A DNA stretch of 64,000 bases, taken from Macrophomina tecta (Eukaryota; Ascomycota; Dothideomycetes; Botryosphaeriales; Botryosphaeriaceae). The DNA lies in contig JAKSGN010000003.1 of assembly GCA_024180945.1 (NCBI GenBank), forward strand, positions 3,162,001 through 3,226,000, read 5' to 3'. How positions within the stretch are numbered: position 1 is the first letter of the stretch; every line of letters starts with the position of its first letter. Shown in pieces: positions 1 through 8,809 of the stretch. The position numbers were made by a program, and so were the translations under genes. The notes under the pieces were generated by a model. The model was not told the origin of the DNA. It searched no databases and was given only the letters and a program-made list of their open reading frames with translations.

Positions 1-916
1 CTGCTTCGCAAGGGCCGCACCTGATTGATGCATACTCCAAAACGCCGTTGTTCAAGGTTTCTCTGAGCTCTTCAGAGGGAACATGTCCAAGAGTGGCCGC
101 TGCTCGCTGCAGATCAATCAGTCGTTCTGCTTCGTCTGAAAGTCTACCAGACTTTCTCCGCCTTTTCGATCTATCCAGAGGGCCAATCCGCACCACGACC
201 AGTTCCTTGTCGGTGATCAAGTAGCCGTAGCGTACCTGTAGCTCCACGCAGTATGAGAATATCTGGACGAATGGCTTGAACCAATCGGGCCAATCATAGG
301 GGCCACGTTCGCCCACGTTCTCTATGATTTGCGACTCATCGAGCGTCCAGGCCCGGCTGATCTTAGTCTCTCCAGGTAGAATGTTCGCAGGATTCTCTTC
401 CGTTGGCTCAAAGCTGTGTCCGTGTACGCGTATCCCGGCCCAATCGGGAATGTAATTTCTCCCCCCGTCATCCCGCCGCACCAGCTGTGCGCTATGACCA
501 CGGGCCATGCTGATGAATTCTTGCCGTCCGAGCAGGTGTCCGGTCTCTCTCAAAGCTTCGACCATGACCTTCAGATTGTATTCCTGAATAAAGTCACCGA
601 CGCCAGCTTCGTTTTTGGCGCGCCTAAAAGAGGGTCCAATCTGAAAATGGCGGGGATTGATGCTCTCGTCGCTCAGAAGGTGGTCGTACATTTTGTGCAG
701 GGTGGCGTAGTTGAAATCTTCCCATTTTATGATGCGCAAGGGCGGCATGTACGATATATTTGTGGTCAGGGATTTTCTGCCATGAGACTTGCTTGACTTG
801 GATCTCTTTGATTTTTTGGATTTTTTGGATTTCGAGCTCGTCTCTTCTTTGGCTGTGTCCTCCGGAACCAGCGCAAGGGAAGGTCCTTCCTCTGTGAGAT
901 ATCGGAAAAGCGTCAT
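1..916 (-). CDS. PD-(D/E)XK nuclease-like protein, 3' end cut by window edge
   Basis: An open frame starts at the ATG at 916 and runs without a stop through the left edge (about 305 codons seen). After a Lys/Ser-rich stretch near residues 22-50 comes a globular part. It holds PDWAG followed about 26 residues later by GETK, the spacing expected for the PD...(D/E)XK active site of restriction-endonuclease-fold proteins. Downstream is a hydrophobic strand, YGYLITDKELVVVRIG, which in fungal members of this type follows the core. No intron is needed. Family membership is inferred from motifs only; the C-terminus is missing. It is divergent from an FTA2/kinase-like gene, a pairing discussed in the findings. 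Function is unknown; a nuclease-fold effector-like or genome-defence role is possible but unproven. Confidence 0.6.
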   Translation of the reverse strand, partial: MTLFRYLTEEGPSLALVPEDTAKEETSSKSKKSKKSKRSKSSKSHGRKSLTTNISYMPPLRIIKWEDFNYATLHKMYDHLLSDESINPRHFQIGPSFRRAKNEAGVGDFIQEYNLKVMVEALRETGHLLGRQEFISMARGHSAQLVRRDDGGRNYIPDWAGIRVHGHSFEPTEENPANILPGETKISRAWTLDESQIIENVGERGPYDWPDWFKPFVQIFSYCVELQVRYGYLITDKELVVVRIGPLDRSKRRRKSGRLSDEAERLIDLQRAAATLGHVPSEELRETLNNGVLEYASIRCGPCEA

Positions 917-1293
917 CCTGGTCGATTAGTGCGAAGTATTCTAAACGAAAAAACATCTTTCAAAGCTTCGCTTTATTCGGTGGCGTCCAGTTGCTGTGCC
1001 GCAAGCGAGAGCAGGGGCCTCTTTTACCCAGCTGTGCAACACATACCCAATAACCTCAATTTCCCTGAGAGCTGCAGCTGCAACCTCAGCGATCCCTCTC
1101 GCAATTGATCACGCGCCAACCCCACTCTTGGTCATCTACCAGTGTTCTCGCCCTTGAGGCTGTATGGCGAGCTTACTCAAAAGTCACAGAACAGCCGGCG
1201 TCAATTGTGCGTACACATCCGGAATGCCGCTGCGTACGGCCGAATGAATTACATTTCTTTGACCCCCTGATTCCCAAGCCTCGACAGAGCAAG
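917..1293. promoter_or_regulatory. Divergent promoter region between nuclease-like and FTA2-like genes
   Basis: This short gap separates two divergent starts (916 minus, 1294 plus) and must carry the promoters of both. The plus gene is open upstream to an in-frame GTG or earlier codons, so part of the interval could be coding if an earlier start is used. I see no clear TATA box. Confidence 0.4.
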
Positions 1294-2398
1294 ATGTCCC
1301 GTTCTAGGACGACGACACAAGGCCGGCGGCCTAACTTGAGCGGGAGGTCTGCGGGAGGAGCGGTCCGACGCGGCAATCTTCTCCCCGGATGCGACGGCCC
1401 CAAGATGCGCCCGTTCGCGCATCGGCGTTTTAAAATCCAATATGATGATCTGATTTCCGATGATCTCTATGGAACTACCTCGAACAACTCCGACGAATCC
1501 TCCAATGAAGAGGCAGCCTCTTCCCATGATGATAAGACCTCCAGCAGTGCGACTTCAGCGACTGGCCGTGACGAGCTATGGTCCGGCGGTGAAGGACACG
1601 TTTTTAAGGTTCGCATCAAGTCTAGGGTGTACGCGTTGAAATTGGTAGGTCTATATCGTCCCAATATCCCTCACCACCACGAATTTGTACTGACGCAAAT
1701 ATCAGTTCAAATTCTTCGACATCAGCCAGGCACGGTGTCAGTTACCCAGCATGTACAGCGCGCAGATCACAGATGATGAAATCAAAGGCCACCTCGACCC
1801 TTTCTACGCAGAGTGCCGTGCATACGGTGCCATCGAAGAGAGGCTATACAATGGCGAGCTTCCGAAAAACGAGGATGACTGGATAGCCGCCCCTTGCTAC
1901 GGCTATCTCCGTATTTCAGTAAGAGATGAAGATTTCCTGCGCGAAACCTTCAAGATCCGTAATTGGGATCGCGCCAATCAAACAGATACGGAGCCAATAA
2001 GAGGTCTTGTCAAAGAATTCACCGAGGAGAAGGCCCCAATCAACACAAAGCGGCGCTCGGTTCGCAAAATGCGCAAGGATCTGTTGGTTCTTGAAAGCAT
2101 TGGCGTATATCCCAGAGATATCGCGGCCCGAAACTATCGGGCTGGTCTTCTGGTCGATTTCGGACACTCATATACCGATCCGCATTGCGTTTTAAGCGTC
2201 TACAAAGAATGGAAACGCAACGCCGAGAAGAGCCAAAGCGTGTCTCTCTTCGATAAGATGATTCAAAAACTCAATATCAGGGTCTCTTCCAGAGCCATGC
2301 CTCGGAGAATCATCTATACACGCTCGGAAACGTCACGTCGGAAGCAATCAGATCTTTGGGAACTGGACAGCTCTGGTTATGCCCGACGAGCAAAGTGA
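1294..2398 (+). CDS. FTA2-like (Sim4 kinetochore subunit family) atypical kinase-like protein
   Basis: Exons 1294-1644 and 1706-2398 (61-bp intron GTAGGT...ATCAG) give 347 aa. The N-terminus has the family-like GCDGPKMRPF, then a Ser/Asp/Glu-rich insert, then GHVFKVRI...YALKLFKFF. Lys116 there sits where the kinase beta3 lysine would be. Next come DPFYAECRAYG and APCYGYL, then PIRGLVKEF as a hinge-like segment. Near the end GVYPRDIAARN (Asp255, Asn260) and LVDFG (Asp268) mimic the HRD...N and DFG motifs. This order matches the fungal FTA2 family, expanded in many Pezizomycotina and related to protein kinases. All key catalytic residues look kept, so it may be active. A kinetochore role is known only for the yeast founder and should not be assumed here. 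Start chosen at MSRSR; the frame stays open upstream. Confidence 0.75.
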
Positions 2399-3150
2399 TC
2401 GGACAAAGTATCTCTCAACACACATGTACTGATACTCTCAATCTACGTTTACTTACCGAAACGCCTTATGAGACACGCTTTCCGTTTCCTACTAGTATAT
2501 ATTAATAGACCGACATTTTTCCTGAGATGTGGCCTTGCATCATCTGCGCAGCAGTGTGCTTACTTCGAGACTCCAAGTGTATATAGCGGATAAAAATGTG
2601 AGTCAATAGTTTCTCTGATAGCAATCAAATTGAACTAAACCAGAAGCGGCATTAGAAATTACCAGAACACTACTGGACACAATCAGGAGCGTAGGAAATC
2701 CCCGCCCTTGCCGGAAGGGATAGATAATCGCAAAGCCGAGCCCATGATCCTTCATTCGCACGCATGGACAAGAATACCGATACAATACCGTATGCAAGTT
2801 TCGAAATACACCATGTACGTAAGGAAAGCACCCTGCGGACTCGAATCGATCCTCAGATCCTTACGGTCAATGCACCGCCGTCGGCGCAAACGCGCTGGAC
2901 AACCTCCTGAAGAACCCATTATTCAGCCCCAGCCCTCCATCCTCCCCGCCCATGTCGGTTCCGGACATGGTTGCATCCTCCGATAAAGGATCATTCTGCC
3001 TACATATACGACACGAATCAGCACGTCCAACATGCCAGATGCGGGACCGGCAGCACAAGAGCAAAGCAGGCCTTTTTTGCCACTCCTTTTTTTTTTTTTT
3101 TTTCCTTTTTCCTTTTTGGCGACGTACCAGAGGATGTGGGGAGGGCGACC
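2399..3150. other. Intergenic, no gene seen; T17 tract
   Basis: This region lies between the FTA2-like gene and the converging minus-strand gene. No frame has coding character. A run of 17 T lies at 3087-3103, just beyond the stop codon of the minus-strand gene. Confidence 0.5.
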
Positions 3151-4750
3151 TTACATCAGAGAGTTCCAGTCCGAGTCAAACAGCGGCTGCTGGCCCTGGA
3201 CGTTGGCGCTGCGCGGGCGCGTCTTGCCGCTGCCGCCAACGCTAGCCGTCGAGCCGGGCGAGCCGCTGCTGTCGCCGTTGTTCGAGGCTGCGGGCGTGCC
3301 GGTGTTGGAGAAGGCGGGCGTCGTGGCGGTGGAGAAGGTGTTGGTGTTCGAGGCAGCGGGGGAGTAGATGCCGGGGGCCATAACGCCGCTGGAGGGCTGC
3401 TGGAGGGAGGAAGGGCCGCTGCTCGTGGGTGGGAAATGCTGGGTCGGCGCGGTGGGGGGAGGGGGGACGTCTTCGCCGACAGAGAAGTTTTGGTCGTTGC
3501 TATGAGAAGGGGTCAGAAGAGGGCTATTGGTGAAGTTGAGGAAGGGGGGATCACCTGGTGAATGAGTTGTCAAAAGGGTTGGAGTTGAGCAGGGCGGCCG
3601 CCGGTGTGGGAGGAATGGTGGGCATGAGTTCCATCGGACCCTTGCTGTGCTTCAAGGCACTGGGCCTCCACCCCACACCACGGAATGGCGGACCGGTCTG
3701 GACTGAGCCATGTTGAAGCGATGCTGGCATGGGGTTGTTGAGTGATATGACTGACTGGCGGCGAGAAGGTGCGGCCGAGTTCATACCCGAGGTCATGGCG
3801 GTGCTCATACGTCGCAGCATGGAGCGTACGGTACCTTCAGTTGCCTCCGAACGATGCTGCTGCGCCTCCGGTGCTTCGCAAGGAGCCATGAGGTTGAATA
3901 TTCCTTTGATGGCCCCGATTGATGCGCCGACTGCACTTTGCACGACAGACCAGGCGTTCTCAAGACGAATGAAGTCGTCGAGGCAAACCTCAATGGCGTC
4001 AATTTGCGCAAGGCAGACCTCCATGGCATCCGCGACGAATGTTGTGCCCCAAATCCAGACATTAGCTGCCTCCTCTTGACTATTAAGAGGCTGCGCATTG
4101 ATCATGGTGATGGCTGAGTTGATCATTTTGTCAATGGCCTTTTCGGCCTTTTCTTTTTGTTGCGCGGCGTCGACGTAATAGATGGCGCGCCGCTCGTCGT
4201 AGCTGCCGGACTGTTCGCGTACACCCGTCTTGACACTCTCGTAGACATTTTTGAAGGCATCTTCATGCACATATGCCATGACAGAGTTGTAGTTGTCCAA
4301 GGAGGCCAGTACCTGGTCTGCTGCGTCACCAATGACGGCGTTCAAAGCGGCGAGGTGGTCTGTTCCTTCCAGAAGGCGATGGGCTTGAAGCGTCTTGAAG
4401 AAAGTGAAGTCTCCAGTTCGGCTGGCGGCGTGGAGGTTGTGCCTTATGAGGGCCACGCGCTGCGTCCAATGAAGCTTTTTCTCCGCGATCATGATGGGCA
4501 GGTCCTGGAGAAAGTAAAAAGGGTCCACGTGTGGGTGGCTATTTGACTTTATGGAGAAATCGGGAGGTGTATGGGGAGGATCAAGCTCGTGGAAGAACCC
4601 AGCTTTATGGGAGATGTCAGGTACGAGGCCTCCGTGGCCGTAGTCTACGGAAACATTCGCCATCGGAGTATCCCACATGCTGAAAACGCTGCTGGTGCTG
4701 TTTGTGGCGGGTCCAATGCTTGTTTGGAAGAGCTTGTAAGGCAGCTGCAT
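3151..4750 (-). CDS. Unrecognised helical protein with low-complexity C-terminus
   Basis: Exons 3555-4750 and 3151-3499 (minus), joined across a 55-bp intron with donor GTGATC, a CTGAC branch and acceptor ATAG, give about 514 aa. The join reads DNSFT-SNDQNF in frame. Residues roughly 70-300 are strongly helix-forming (DPFYFLQDLPIMIAEKKLHW onward, with Ala/Asp-rich helices). The C-terminal third is Ser/Pro/Asn-rich and likely disordered, ending WNSLM. No signal peptide or membrane segment is evident. A GTAAGT donor at 4949 upstream could belong to a 5' UTR intron. I do not recognise the family. The continuous frame, a good intron and a conserved-looking core support a real gene. Confidence 0.65.
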
Positions 4751-6868
4751 TACTCTTTCTGAGGTCGCTGTGGCCTGGTCGAGAAGTTGAAGCCCAGGCT
4801 CTTTTATGAAGATCTAGACAGTCCTGCCCGACTTCATATGATGTTGTATGGGTCTGGAATATGGTCAGGCGCGCCTCGTTCCCTTCAAATGACACCACAC
4901 GTCGTTGACATACGTTATTACTAGTATCGACGCAGTTAGAGTGACTTACCTCTGTCAATGAACCCTTATTCTGCAGGGTCTGGCTAGTGAGACATTATGC
5001 TGGCCAGACCTACATTACGAGCGACGTGCCTTGGATTCACAGACTAGCGGCTCCGAAGAGAGGAGATGAAGCTCGAGATATTACGGTATGCTAGTGTGCT
5101 CTATACGAACCAATGCGCTGTTTATGCCAAATAAACATTTTTGCATGAAGGGCGTTCATCCGAACAAGTGTACAGCGAAAAATTCATTCCCGTGGGCACA
5201 GTGTTCATGCGTACGAACATTCGCGTGGCAAGCAAACCCGAGGTGAATCATCTTTGAAGAAGAGTACCCAGTTTAACTTAATCTGTACATGGTGCAGCGC
5301 AGTATGGTTCGCTGGACCGTAATGCCGAAGTCTCGGCGTGGTCGGTGGGGCATCTTTCTTTGTTAGTTCCGCTCGCAGTTGGCCCCATAACGTCTGGACG
5401 AGAAGTTGAGACAACGTAGTCAATGCTCAAGGCAACACGAAAGATCACTGCTAAGAATTATGATGTAGGTAATGAAAGGTCTGCTTGTGGTCTCAAGTCG
5501 GAGATGACATGCACCCCTAATGACGGAAATCAGCACCGGAAATACATAGATTCCCGATCTGCTTAGGATTGCTGGCCGTGGTTTCGATGAATTAAGATCG
5601 ACTGAAGGTAGGGATTGGATGCTAAGCGTACATTGGCTCGCACAAGTGTCTGATGGAGGTCCTATCATGGCTTGCCATTTCCGGGCCGGAGACCGAACGT
5701 GCCGAACTGCACCGCGCATCATGACCAAATTGCGTTTACTCGGCCAATCTTAAACATGGAGCTTCTGTGTATCACTATGCTTAAGGGCAGCATACCTTAG
5801 GAATAATGAACTCAGTGCATTTGATAAAAGCTCAAGTGCATACCTGCTAAAATTACGATCACGCAGAAAATTGATCCTATCAGAACCTTCCAAGGGCATG
5901 TACTTGGGATAGATATAGCACGCTCCATCTTGTGCGAAGGATGAAAAGTAAAGGAAATATAGTCACTCAGATGAAAGCACGAGCAATGAGGAGGAGCACA
6001 AGATTAGAATGCAAGGGTTTACCAAAAGTTTGAGATTCTAGGTGACTTTATCCTAAACCAAAATTTCAAGATACATAATTGGCTGAATGCGCGGAACCGA
6101 ATTCCATTTTATTTCTTTCTCCCTCCAAAACTCGAAGGTAGCATCGTGCCATGTCGCCAATAGATGGGAAATTTCTGATCCCTGATCTCGACAGACTGAC
6201 CCTTGTCTTTGGTATACTGGCATTTTTCAGGTGCATACGGGGATTGAATTAAAAATAACCACCGCTAGCTCTTTCATGTCACACCGGACCTGGTTGACTC
6301 GACTGGTGTTATCTTTCCTGGCTTTCAGACATGCCCTCCGCAGTTTTACAATGAGGAACGAGGTGTTGCGGAGCAAGCGATGGAAGACATTGGACGACGG
6401 TGAACACTAGTCAAAGAGGCCATTAGCAGGGTAAGTGAGTAACAGAGGGAGTTGAAGAGACAGTCACAAGTCAGTATATTCCTGCATTATCCGAAAAGGC
6501 AGCGAGGGTCAGGATACCGATAACAGGAGTCTAAAAAGTCACCTCACCCTAGGCGGATACCAAATCAGGCTATCGCCACACACACGCCTATGTCTCTTGC
6601 TTTGCTGTCAGCAGTTCTTCCTTGGTCCTTATCTCAATGAAAACCGCCACAGGCTACACCAGCAGCGCGTCAACCATGAATGACGCGCGCAATGAAACCC
6701 AATCGCCCAAGCATCTTCGCGCTTCTGATGCGGAGCCAGACAGGAGGCTATGGGCAACGCCGAGAATGGACGCAACCTCAATAGCACCAAGACAAGCTCG
6801 GCTCACCTGAAGTAGGCAGCTGCAAGCTGTATTAACCCAACCAGAGGAAGAAGGAGTCACCCAAAACC
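4751..6868. other. Gene-free stretch
   Basis: No frame here longer than about 100 codons shows coding character, and the base composition is mixed and slightly AT-rich around 5750-6100. It is probably non-coding, with the 5' flank of the minus-strand gene at its left end. Confidence 0.4.
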
Positions 6869-7101
6869 CGCTCCAAGCGCAACATCTTCTCTTTCGCCAA
6901 ATTCCCTGGTGAACTCCGCAACTGCATCTACAACCTCGCTCTTACTCGGCCTTGCTCAATTCCTCGAGACTGATTCCCCGAACCCCACATTCTGCTCCTC
7001 AACAGATCCACTCGCGCTGAAGCCGGCCCAGTCCTCTTCCGCCGTGAATTCATCTTCGAGAACCCCAATGCTCTTTGGTATTTCATCTCCCTGCGTTGAA
7101 T
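6869..7101 (+). pseudogene. Relic of a fungal F-box/2EXR-like 'ELRNxIY' protein
   Basis: Read in one frame, this stretch gives FAKFPGELRNCIYNLALTR, then a TGA, then LLLNRSTRAEAGPVLFRREF and NPNALWYFISLR, then another TGA. The motif order (FPxELRNxIYxLAL, LLLxxxxIRAEAxPVLFxxxxF) is the hallmark of a large Pezizomycotina family of short proteins often annotated as F-box-like or 2EXR-domain. Two in-frame TGA codons and loss of recognisable frame beyond 7100 show the gene is broken. Upstream codons from about 6636 may be the remains of its N-terminus. Confidence 0.6.
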
Positions 7102-7847
7102 TGGATGTGCTGGACACCCCACGCCCTAGCCTGCTCCTCGCTTTTCCGACCATTCGCACCCTCATCGGCACAGCTAATCTCAAGAAGTTTCCCGCTTCGG
7201 ATGGTTGGACTCTGGGGATGGGCAGCGGGACTGGTGTGATATGGGCCGGAAAATTGCATGTTGAGGGATGCGAGTGGTTGAAGCCATTTGCAAACAGGCT
7301 GCCGCGGCTTGCAGACCATGTGTTTGCACCCTAACCGCCAAGGCGTCGACAATGGAGACTATGAGACGTTACAGGACAAGTGTACTGTTGAGACAGAGAG
7401 CACTTCCGCAGAGAGCTCGAGGATCTCTTGGCTTGGGCTCGCCTCTGAGAAGGTTGGGTATGGCCTCGGACTGCACATAACTGCAAATTTGACAAGCGGT
7501 TTCGTGAATGATCGAGGCAGTATCATCAATTCTAGGTTGCGCAGCAGGCTCTAACGGGAATCGCGACAAGTGCCGCCAGATGGCAAGCGAATTGGCGACT
7601 GCGAAGTGGTTTATCAGAATGCGGTCTTCTCTTCCTCCAAGTAGATAGCCTTGCAGGCTCCTGCCTAAATAGCCAAGAGCGCAGCTAAAAGGCGTAGGGG
7701 AAAGCGCTTGCATAAGTACGAGTCTTTTCGCACATGCGACACGCACGTCTGCCCCAGAGAAAGCCGGGCCATGTATCACAGAACAGGTGGCTGTCATACG
7801 TTATAAATATGCCAGCAGCTGACCGCTTAGCAGTAAACTGAGAGAGT

Positions 7848-7864
7848 TACTCGGATTCCGAGTA
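7848..7864. repeat. Palindrome upstream of tRNA-Glu copy 1
   Basis: TACTCGGA-T-TCCGAGTA has perfect 8-bp arms around one base, 12 nt before the tRNA. It sits inside a flank shared with the second tRNA-Glu copy, where a different but also perfect palindrome lies at the same place. Confidence 0.8.
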
Positions 7865-7876
7865 GACTTAACGACT

Positions 7877-7975
7877 TCCGTTGTGGTCTAGGGGCTAGGA
7901 TTTGCCGCTCTCAGATACAGAGCACTCCTCGCATCAAGCGCCGGCAAGGCCCGGGTTCGATTCCCGGCGACGGAA
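7877..7975 (+). tRNA. tRNA-Glu (anticodon CTC) with intron
   Basis: The acceptor stem TCCGTTG pairs with CGACGGA (one wobble) and the discriminator base is A. The T-arm is GGGTTCGATTCCC. The anticodon stem TGCCG/CGGCA encloses the loop CTCTCA...C, with anticodon CTC at 7910-7912. A 27-nt intron (7914-7940) interrupts the loop after position 37, the usual site. The exons match the well-known eukaryotic Glu(CTC) sequence. A T27 run 27 nt downstream is well placed as a Pol III terminator. Confidence 0.93.
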
Positions 7976-8002
7976 AGGAAGTTGTCCACATTGTCTTTTT
8001 GC

Positions 8003-8029
8003 TTTTTTTTTTTTTTTTTTTTTTTTTTT
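8003..8029 (+). terminator. T27 tract, probable Pol III terminator of tRNA-Glu
   Basis: A run of 27 T starts 27 nt after the tRNA; a shorter TTTTT lies just before it. Pol III stops at such runs. The length is far beyond need and matches a window-wide pattern of long homopolymers. Confidence 0.6.
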
Positions 8030-8809
8030 GGCATGTCTTTGGCGTCTGGCTAGCGTTGAGGATGCTCGGGGAGCTCCAGATGGGCGATGGGACGGAAGAG
8101 GGCGGAAGGCGGAGCGGGCGAGCAATCAGGCGGGCGAAGGTAAACGCAGTAGCGTTTTGCGCGTCGCTCACGACACGGAAGACGGGGGCTGAGAGTAAGA
8201 CGAGTCATGTGTTTGGGGACTGGAGGCAACGACTGGGGAAAGTCAAAAAAGCGCTTCACGTAAGGAAGGGCTGGCGGCTGCTGGGCGATGACACCGGGTC
8301 GCAGCGGCGCGCAACGTGAAGGATGAAGAGGAGCGGTGCCTGATCTGTGACGAGTCGTGGCACGCCCATCGTCTGGAGCTTGCGGCTCCTTGGGCGACGC
8401 AGATGGCGGGGGAGGGCGGCGCAGGGGTCCGAGGAGGGGCCGCCGCGGCGGGCTCCAGCTGTCCACAGACGCCCGGCAGCTCTGAGACACTGCATCGTAC
8501 CTACATAACCCGAGACCGCCGCCTGTGCACCGCATCGCGCCTGACTGCCTGCCGCCCTCTATCCACCAAGTACTGCCGCCGTCTCTCCCAATTGTTGCTG
8601 CAAAAGCGCCTGTCCGGGCGTCCGTTTTCACACTGGCGGGCTTACGACAGTCTAGGCTCCTCCTCATCAGCTTCATCCTCTTCGTCTCCATCTCCCTCAT
8701 CTTGGCTTCCTCACGCGCCGGCTACCGCCTGCAAGCCGTGCTCGGCTCTCTGCGCCCGTCGACCTTCTCCTTTGGCTCACAGCAGGCCCGCCCCTTGACC
8801 AACGTCACC

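Noticed and set aside
8525..8809. In-frame N-terminal extension of the M3 peptidase with a hydrophobic segment
   Set aside because: The frame is open but has no ATG, only a GTG; the ATG at 8810 has a strong context and gives the family's usual N-terminus.
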